Shown piece by piece: positions 31,668-37,557 of a stretch of 37,557 bases of DNA. Each line of letters starts with the position of its first letter. Position 1 is the stretch's first letter. The DNA comes from Cohnella nanjingensis (GTDB lineage: Bacteria > Bacillota > Bacilli > Paenibacillales > Paenibacillaceae): positions 1-37,557 of the forward strand of contig NZ_JACJVP010000070.1 in assembly GCF_014212125.1 (NCBI RefSeq), in the 5' to 3' direction. The notes below the pieces were generated by a model that saw nothing but the letters and a program-made list of their open reading frames with translations, searched no databases and was not told the DNA's origin. A program made the position numbers and the translations under genes.

Positions 31668-33925
31668 GCCTGCTGCTCCTTTGGCTCGCTGCGGTTTTTG
31701 AGAGACTTGGCGTCCGGGTATTCGATGCGCGAATGGAACATGCCGATGACGGTCACCTTCAGCGTTTCCGCGATCTTGTCCAGCTCGCGCAGCGTCAAGT
31801 CGCACTCGCTGAGCTGCTGGTCGTCCAGCCGGTCCTTGATGATCTTCGCGATGATCGACTGGACCTGCTCCACCGTTGGATGGTTCAGGGAGCGCACCGC
31901 GGCTTCCACGCTGTCGGCGATGCCGACGATGGCCGCTTCCTTGGATTGCGCCTTGGGCCCCGGATAGCGGAAGTCTTCTTCGGTCCATTCGTTAGGCGTG
32001 CCCTCGGCTTCGGCCTGCTTGACCGCCTTGTAATAGAAAAACTTCAGGAACGACGTGCCGTGGTGCTGTTCCGCGATGTCCCGGATCTGCTTCGGCAGCT
32101 TGTGCGCCTTCAGCATCTCCGCGCCGTCCCGCGCATGTGCGATGATGATGGAGGCGCTCACCTTCGGATCGAGCTTGTCGTGCGGATTCTCGCCGCCGTT
32201 CTGGTTCTCGATGAAGTAGAGCGGGCGCTTCGTCTTGCCGACGTCGTGGTAGAACGAGCCCACCCTGCACAACAGGCCGTTCGCGCCGACCGATTCGGCC
32301 GCCGCTTCCGACAGGTTGCCCACCATCAGGCTGTGGTGATACGTGCCCGGCGTCTCCGTGAGCAGCTTGCGAAGCAGCGGATGGTTCGGGTTCGACAGCT
32401 CCACGAGCTTCAGCGCGGACAGAATGCCGAAGGTCACTTCGAAGAACGGCATCAGTCCGATCACGAGCACGGCGGTCAGCAAGCCGCTCGCGAACATGAA
32501 GCCGACCGATTGGACGAGCTTGAGACGGTCCGGGTCGGGTCCGACCAGCATGAGCGCGGTGACCGCGATCGAGCCGAACAGGCTGACCATGATGCCGGCC
32601 TTCAAGATCGACGAACGCTGGCTCGCGCGGTGGATCGCCAGCACCGAGGTGAACGAGACGACCGCGGCGACGAAGCCGTAATGGAAGTCGAAGATCGACT
32701 CCTGCTCGACGTTCAGGATGATACTGGCAAGTACCGTGAACAGAATGGCGCTCACGAGGCCGAGATGCATGTCGAGCAGGAGCGTGACCAGCATGCTGCC
32801 CAGCGCGACCGGCGCGAGATAGCCAATGAACGGCCAGTCCTCGCTGTGCGCCAGGGTGACCAGATGCATCATCAGGATGCTGAGCGCGAAGATGAGCAGC
32901 AGCATCAGCCAATGAACGTTGGACCGGTTCAGCGAGGCTGACGCCGCCGCCGTCAGTTCCCCGTAGCCGTAGAAGGCGAGGACGAACAGCAAGGACAGGA
33001 GCAGGACGCCCAGCTGCGGCCAATACGTTTTCTTCTCCTTCAACAATCCCATGCCGTCCAGGCGTTGATACGTCTCCTCGTCGATGACTTGTCCGGCCTT
33101 GACGATAATGTCGCCTTGCTTGATGAGCACCTGCGGGGTGTTCTGCTTGGCTTGGACCTTCGCGTTATCGGTCGCTTCCTTGTCGAAGAACTTGTTCGGC
33201 GTCAGCACGAACCGGGCCAGCTCCTGGACCGTCTCGCGCTGCGTCTTCAGCGACAGCGAGCTGCCGTTGACGAGCTCCGCCACCTTCGCGCGGGCCGAGT
33301 CCGCGTTCGACAGCGGGTCGCCGACCAGCCGGCGGACGATGTCCACCGCGACGGTCCGCATCTCGGCGATCTGTGCGGAGGTCAGCTTCGGCAGCTTGTA
33401 GTACGTCTCTTCCGGGATGTCGTACAGCTGGTCCTGCACGACCTTCCGCATCTCTTCGAGGACGCTGGCGGAATAGTTGCCCGAGCTCGCGTTAAACTGC
33501 GCGAACCGGTCGATAAAGTCGGTGATGCGTCCCGGCAGCTCGCGCCGGTAGATGTCCACCTTCTGATCCTGCGTGATCTGATCATCCTGGTTCAATTGGT
33601 CGATGCGCACCAGGATGCTGTCGATCAGATTCTCATTGTGCAGCGACAGATACGTATAGATCGAGCCGACCTTGTCGGCGGCCGCTTCTTGGGCTTGGAG
33701 CGTCGCCTTCTCGTCGACCTCCTGGTGGGGCGCCTTGATGTCGTGCTCGCTCTTGCCGCCCAGCGTGATGTCATAGGTGTTCGGGACGAGCCGCGGCGAG
33801 AGACTGAAATAAAAGAGCAGGACGAAGACGACCAGCAGCAGCCAGCGGACCGCCGTGTTGTGCTTCCATCCCGCTATGGCAAAGGATGACGGTGTGCCCG
33901 CCGGGCCGCTTCGTTTCCGATTCAT
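31664..33925 (-). CDS. pgpH: 7TM-HD phosphodiesterase PgpH (c-di-AMP)
   Basis: 753 residues from the ATG at 33925, with AAAGGAG upstream. It hydrolyses the second messenger cyclic di-AMP in the family's studied members. One N-terminal membrane span (about 27-45) precedes a large extracellular 7TMR-HDED domain (to about 300). Seven membrane helices follow (about 310-500), then a cytoplasmic HD domain with HH in TPGTYHHSLM and the HD pair H560-D561 in YHDVGKTKRP. It couples to ybeY by a 4-bp overlap and follows phoH. Confidence 0.94.
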   Translation of the reverse strand: MNRKRSGPAGTPSSFAIAGWKHNTAVRWLLLVVFVLLFYFSLSPRLVPNTYDITLGGKSEHDIKAPHQEVDEKATLQAQEAAADKVGSIYTYLSLHNENLIDSILVRIDQLNQDDQITQDQKVDIYRRELPGRITDFIDRFAQFNASSGNYSASVLEEMRKVVQDQLYDIPEETYYKLPKLTSAQIAEMRTVAVDIVRRLVGDPLSNADSARAKVAELVNGSSLSLKTQRETVQELARFVLTPNKFFDKEATDNAKVQAKQNTPQVLIKQGDIIVKAGQVIDEETYQRLDGMGLLKEKKTYWPQLGVLLLSLLFVLAFYGYGELTAAASASLNRSNVHWLMLLLIFALSILMMHLVTLAHSEDWPFIGYLAPVALGSMLVTLLLDMHLGLVSAILFTVLASIILNVEQESIFDFHYGFVAAVVSFTSVLAIHRASQRSSILKAGIMVSLFGSIAVTALMLVGPDPDRLKLVQSVGFMFASGLLTAVLVIGLMPFFEVTFGILSALKLVELSNPNHPLLRKLLTETPGTYHHSLMVGNLSEAAAESVGANGLLCRVGSFYHDVGKTKRPLYFIENQNGGENPHDKLDPKVSASIIIAHARDGAEMLKAHKLPKQIRDIAEQHHGTSFLKFFYYKAVKQAEAEGTPNEWTEEDFRYPGPKAQSKEAAIVGIADSVEAAVRSLNHPTVEQVQSIIAKIIKDRLDDQQLSECDLTLRELDKIAETLKVTVIGMFHSRIEYPDAKSLKNRSEPKEQQA

Positions 33926-33941
33926 CCGGCGTTCCTCTCCT

Positions 33942-34913
33942 TTACGGATTTGATTCGTCGTCTTTGTTGTACGCGACAATGATCTTCTGCACCAGGGCAT
34001 GGCGAACGACGTCTTGCTCGGAGAAATAAACGATGCCGATCTCCGGGATGTCCTTCAGTATGCGCTGGGCTTCGATCAATCCCGACTTCTTGCCCTTCGG
34101 CAGGTCGATCTGGGTGACGTCCCCCGTGATGACCATGTGCGATCCGAAGCCTAGCCGCGTTAGGAACATCTTCATCTGCTCGCCGGTCGTGTTCTGCGCT
34201 TCGTCGAGGATGACGAACGAGTCGTCCAGCGTCCGGCCGCGCATATAAGCGAGCGGGGCGATCTCGATCAGCCCGCGCTCCAGCGCCTTGGCCACGCCGT
34301 CGGGGCCGAGCACGTCGTTCAGCGCGTCGTACAGCGGACGCAGATACGGGTCTACCTTCTCCTGCAGGTCGCCCGGCAGGAAGCCGAGGCTCTCGCCCGC
34401 CTCGACGGCGGGACGGGTGAGCAGGATGCGCTTCACGCGTCCCTCCTTCAGCGCCGCCACCGCGGACACGACGGCCAGATACGTCTTGCCGGTGCCGGCG
34501 GGCCCGATGCCGAACACGATGTCTTTCTTGCGGATCGTCGTGACGTAGTGCCGCTGTCCGAGCGTCTTCGGGACGATCGGCTTGCCGCGGAAGGTCGTGG
34601 TGATCTCGCCTTGAAAAAGCGCAAGCAGCTGATCCGCTTTGAGCTCGCGGGCCAGCTCCCAGGCGTAGCGCACGTCGCGCTCGCCCAGCTGGAGACCGCT
34701 GCGGATCAACTGCAAGAGCGTATCGAATAATTGCGCCAGCGAGCGGACTTCGTCCGCCTGGCCCTCCACGACGATCTCGGCGTCGCGGGAGTGAATGACG
34801 GCCTCAGTCTCCTGTTGGATCAACCGGAGGAACTTGTCCTGCGGACCGAACAGGGAAAGACCTTCAGCCGCGTTGCGAAGAGGAATCGCGATCATTTGCT
34901 TGGTTTCCGACAA
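33942..34913 (-). CDS. phoH: PhoH-like P-loop ATPase
   Basis: 323 residues. A PhoH-family ATPase often linked to RNA metabolism by its neighbourhood with ybeY; its exact activity is unsettled. Walker A is GPAGTGKT (137-144) and Walker B is ILDEAQ (235-240); an N-terminal KH-like region (1-110) comes before the ATPase core. The most upstream start in frame is a TTG at 34913, 6 bp after the yqfD stop; the ATG at residue 7 is an alternative. The ribosome binding site (GGGGGA or GAGG) is inside the yqfD end. Confidence 0.93.
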   Translation of the reverse strand: MSETKQMIAIPLRNAAEGLSLFGPQDKFLRLIQQETEAVIHSRDAEIVVEGQADEVRSLAQLFDTLLQLIRSGLQLGERDVRYAWELARELKADQLLALFQGEITTTFRGKPIVPKTLGQRHYVTTIRKKDIVFGIGPAGTGKTYLAVVSAVAALKEGRVKRILLTRPAVEAGESLGFLPGDLQEKVDPYLRPLYDALNDVLGPDGVAKALERGLIEIAPLAYMRGRTLDDSFVILDEAQNTTGEQMKMFLTRLGFGSHMVITGDVTQIDLPKGKKSGLIEAQRILKDIPEIGIVYFSEQDVVRHALVQKIIVAYNKDDESNP

Positions 34914-34919
34914 AAAGCC

Positions 34920-36122
34920 TCATTCCCCCTGCGTGTTGGACATCTGTAGGATTGGACGTTCGACGGCAATCGATTGTTCAACTTCAAAAAGAATATTTAT
35001 CATCACTTTACCATTCTCCGTATGTTCATGCAAAAGTTTTTCGGCCTTGATGGACGCTCCCCGTCCCGCGGCGGCCAGCACCTCGGTCCGCGCCTGGGCC
35101 AGTCCCGCTTCCTTCGCTTCGAGAGGCGTCAGCGTCTCTTCGACCGTCGAGACCTCCCGCTCCTTCTCCTTCAGCACGCCGATGGGCAGCGTCCAGCGTC
35201 CGAGCGCAAACTGCTTCCGGTCGTAGCGGAACTCCGATTGGGCGAAGGACGGCGCCTTGTAGCCCGACGTCTGCAGCGCCCGGTTCCCGATGACGAGGTA
35301 GCCGCGGTCGTTCGTCTCGCCCGTATACGTCTGAACCTTGCGCGTCAGCGGAGAGACGATCTTGTACTCGTGCCACACGAGCCCCTTCACCTCGCCCTTG
35401 GAGACGACGGATTTGGTGCGCCCGTCCTCGCCGATGATCCCCGAGATGAGCACCTCGCCTTTGCGGACGCGCTCGTTGCGCTGCACCTTCGGGCGCCCGC
35501 TCTCGGCGACGATCCGCGTGACGACGGCGTCCGTCGTGGCGACTAGATGGCTCGGGCTTTGCGGCTTCTTCACTTCGGGCTTGTTCGATTTGACCACGGT
35601 GATCGTGACCCGGGTTCCGCTCTTCTCCACGCCGACCCACGCCGCCTCAGGCAGCCTGCGCGCGATGCCGTGCGCGATAGTGGCGGGGTCCCGCAGCAGG
35701 AACGACCATTGGAACGGCCGCAAGCCCTCCTGCCGCGCCGCTTGAAGCACCTGCTCCTCGCCGACCGGCGCCTCCGTCTTCACCTGCACGTCCCACACGA
35801 GCATCGAGAGCAGGAACAGCGCCGTCACGAAGACGAGCAAGCCCCCGGCGAATACCTTGCGCTTGGAGAGGCGCGCCATCTGGAAAGGGAACCCCCGCCG
35901 CTCGAGGATCCGCGTGCGGCAGCCCGTCCGCTTCAGCAGCGGCCGCAAACGGAAAAAATCCGGGACCGTCACCCGGAACGTCATCGCGCCGTCTTTGGCG
36001 AATGCGATATCCCACAGCGGAATCCGCTGCGCCGTGACGGCGTTGAGCAGCGACTCGGCATCGCCGCCGATCAGCTTGAGCTGCACGTATCCGCGGACAT
36101 TGCTTAACCATAACCCTTTCAT
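34920..36122 (-). CDS. yqfD: Sporulation protein YqfD
   Basis: 400 residues from the ATG at 36122. An N-terminal soluble domain (1-85) precedes one membrane helix (about 90-110) and a long extracytoplasmic domain of beta-rich sequence. YqfD-family genes are sigma-E dependent in Bacillus and needed for efficient sporulation; the biochemical role is unknown. AAAGGGTG lies 9 nt before this ATG; an in-frame GTG four codons earlier overlaps that site. It follows yqfC by 118 bp, a gap that shows no feature. Confidence 0.92.
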   Translation of the reverse strand: MKGLWLSNVRGYVQLKLIGGDAESLLNAVTAQRIPLWDIAFAKDGAMTFRVTVPDFFRLRPLLKRTGCRTRILERRGFPFQMARLSKRKVFAGGLLVFVTALFLLSMLVWDVQVKTEAPVGEEQVLQAARQEGLRPFQWSFLLRDPATIAHGIARRLPEAAWVGVEKSGTRVTITVVKSNKPEVKKPQSPSHLVATTDAVVTRIVAESGRPKVQRNERVRKGEVLISGIIGEDGRTKSVVSKGEVKGLVWHEYKIVSPLTRKVQTYTGETNDRGYLVIGNRALQTSGYKAPSFAQSEFRYDRKQFALGRWTLPIGVLKEKEREVSTVEETLTPLEAKEAGLAQARTEVLAAAGRGASIKAEKLLHEHTENGKVMINILFEVEQSIAVERPILQMSNTQGE

Positions 36123-36240
36123 CCCGTCGTTCACCCTTTCTCTCGCGACCAGGCTTGTCCCTCGCGCACGCGGATCCCGCCGCGGCAAGACGCGAGACCC
36201 TTATTAGCAACCGGCGGTGCAGGCTCGATATGCCGACGAT

Positions 36241-36522
36241 TTATTTCGGGCGCAGGAGCACGCCCGTGATTTGCCCCTCTACGAACACTTCTTCGCCGCC
36301 GATCGTCCGGATGACCAGATCGTTCCCGGTGACTTCGAGCTCTCCCCGTTCCATGGCGAGCCGGAGCGACTGCGGCGAGAAATGAAGGACGCCGCGATGA
36401 TTCTCTACCGTGAGCTGCAGCCCCGCGATCATGGTGATCCGCGGCAGATCCAGCACGACGTCCTGCGGCAGGTCCAGGATGCGGGCTGTCCATCTGCGCA
36501 GCTTGCGGCCGACTCGTGGCAT
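36241..36522 (-). CDS. yqfC: Sporulation protein YqfC
   Basis: 93 residues; a small protein with a basic start (MPRVGRKLRRW) and a YabP/YqfC-type core of short strands (LDLPRITMIAGLQLTVENH). Partner gene of yqfD in spore formers. GGAGGTC precedes the ATG by 5-6 nt. It begins the long block of genes leading to phoH; no clear promoter was recognised upstream. Confidence 0.92.
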   Translation of the reverse strand: MPRVGRKLRRWTARILDLPQDVVLDLPRITMIAGLQLTVENHRGVLHFSPQSLRLAMERGELEVTGNDLVIRTIGGEEVFVEGQITGVLLRPK

Positions 36523-36712
36523 GACGCGACCTCCCTCCTATACGGTACAACATATGCGCCGCCGGGAACGAATATGAGGCGGAACGGCGGCCGCCGTCGT
36601 TTCTCGGCGGGCGGACGGGGCGCGCGGCGTGCCGGGCGAATGCCGCGCAGGCACGCGGTCGGAGACGGCTCCCGCGCTGCCGGTCCGCCGGGCCGGCTCG
36701 ACTGCATGCGAA

Positions 36713-36752
36713 GAAGAGGCATGTCTCGGGGAATGCCCGGACATGCCTCTTC
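36713..36752 (-). terminator. Hairpin terminator downstream of the FMN-binding protein gene
   Basis: GAAGAGGCATGTC (36713-36725) and GACATGCCTCTTC (36740-36752) pair perfectly. The T-tract is poor (TTCTTC), so it may be a weak terminator. The rest of 36523-36815 shows no gene. Confidence 0.65.
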
Positions 36753-36815
36753 CGCGTGCTGCGTCGGGATGCGCCGCCCCTCGAGGAGGACTGGGATCGG
36801 GACCGTTCAAGCAAG

Positions 36816-37373
36816 CTATTCCGCGCGCTCGAACGTGTCGCCGAGCGGGGTGACGATGCCGTCCATGCTGACGGCGTTCTTCTCCCGGTGGTACGCCCCC
36901 AGCGCGCCTCCTTTCTGGTCGGCCCAGCGCCTTAACGTGTCCCGTTCGCCGGCGTATTCGTAATAGGGTATGCTGTAGCCGCACGAGGTCTTCACCGCGT
37001 GAAGATCGGCCACGATCATCTGCCGCGCCCCGGGCAATTTCTCGAAGCGCGGGAGAAGCGCTTCCCATTCCGGCGTGTCCGGCATGACGGTCCTCCCCGT
37101 GCCGTACAGGCGCAAGATGAGCGGCGCGCCTTCGTAAGCGATGAACATGATCGTGATCCGGCCGTTGTCTTTCAGATGCGCGCTCGTCTCGTTGCCGCTG
37201 CCGGTCAAATCTAGATAGGCGACGGCCGTAGGCGAGAGGATCCGGAACGAATCGTATCCCTTGGGCGATAGATTGACATGTCCGTTCGCGGGGGCGGAGC
37301 CGACGAAAAACATTTTTTGCGCTCGAATAAAGCGCTCGTGCTCCGGCAGGAGCTGCTCGAATAATTTGCCCAT
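36816..37373 (-). CDS. Pyridoxamine 5'-phosphate oxidase-like FMN-binding split-barrel protein
   Basis: 185 residues from the ATG at 37373, which has GGGAGG 9 nt upstream. The N-terminal two thirds form the FMN-binding split barrel: FFVGSAPANGHVNLSPKG, YLDLTGSGNETSAHL and NGRITIMFIAYEG are typical of the family. The C-terminal part (YSIPYYEYAGERDTLRRWA) is the extension seen in this subgroup, which is used on varied substrates; the true substrate cannot be told. It lies between two non-coding stretches and seems to be a single gene. Confidence 0.85.
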   Translation of the reverse strand: MGKLFEQLLPEHERFIRAQKMFFVGSAPANGHVNLSPKGYDSFRILSPTAVAYLDLTGSGNETSAHLKDNGRITIMFIAYEGAPLILRLYGTGRTVMPDTPEWEALLPRFEKLPGARQMIVADLHAVKTSCGYSIPYYEYAGERDTLRRWADQKGGALGAYHREKNAVSMDGIVTPLGDTFERAE

Positions 37374-37413
37374 CTCAATGCGCCTCCCTGTTCGGTGATC
37401 CGGCTTAGCTAGG

Positions 37414-37557
37414 TATATCCCCTTCAATCAGGTTGACACTTCCCCTGCATCCCTTTTGAACGAAATCCCTCTTGCTCAGGTTGACGCGCAGCTACGAAAC
37501 CATTTGAACGATATCCCCTTCACTCAGGTTGACGCTCAGCTACGAAACCATTTGAAC
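37414..37557. repeat. 48-bp tandem repeat array, cut by the window end
   Basis: Three units of 48 bp: 37414-37461 (diverged), 37462-37509 and 37510-37557. The last two differ at only a few positions. Shared blocks are ATCCC, CAGGTTGAC and TTTGAAC; the two later units also share CAGCTACGAAACCA. The last unit ends exactly at the window edge, so the array continues. It sits upstream of the FMN-binding protein gene. No strong internal palindrome is seen. Confidence 0.8.

Overview
This window looks like chromosomal backbone from a high-GC member of the Paenibacillaceae (Paenibacillus/Cohnella-like). The assignment rests on four things: Bacillus-type gene order (yqfC-yqfD-phoH-pgpH-ybeY-dgkA-cdd-era-yqzL-recO ... 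glyQ-glyS-yqfL-yqxD-dnaG-sigA ... trmK-yqfO-rnpB-zur), the sporulation genes yqfC/yqfD, strong AGGAGG ribosome binding sites, and a GC-rich sequence full of antisense open frames. The genus is inferred. I see no prophage, insertion sequence, tRNA gene or CRISPR array.

Layout, left to right. 1-118: a diverged palindromic repeat pair. 119-2503: sulfur transfer for tRNA thiolation (cysteine desulfurase, then thiI). 2669-4372: a lytic transglycosylase, a DUF1540 protein whose ribosome binding site lies in a 16-bp hairpin, and ypuI. 4600-8505, plus strand: an exported subtilisin-like protease, a 557-bp array of about eleven 51/52-bp palindromic units, then the disulfide-forming pair bdbD-bdbC. 8607-9839: an M29 aminopeptidase. 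10208-14815: a zinc block, znuC-znuB-znuA followed by the CobW-type GTPase zagA/yciC, with two Zur-box-like operators and zur upstream. 14981-15399: the RNase P RNA, with class A architecture. 15504-21830: yqfO, trmK, a membrane protein of unknown role, sigA, dnaG and yqxD. 22110-26301: yqfL, glyS and glyQ under a glycine T-box leader with a clear promoter. 26307-28014: a DUF6081-like protein and a UbiA-family prenyltransferase, sitting between glyQ and recO. 28208-36522: recO, yqzL, era, cdd, dgkA, ybeY, pgpH, phoH, yqfD and yqfC. 36816-37373: an FMN-binding split-barrel protein. 37414-37557: a 48-bp tandem array running off the window edge.

Most genes serve replication priming, transcription initiation, translation and RNA maturation (dnaG, sigA, glyQS, trmK, ybeY, era, rnpB, thiI) and are packed with short gaps or overlaps. 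The zinc block forms one regulatory unit: Zur should repress high-affinity uptake and the metallochaperone when zinc is sufficient. The least ordinary signals are the three intergenic repeat arrays with similar unit length (48-52 bp) but different sequence, and the hairpin that hides the DUF1540 ribosome binding site.
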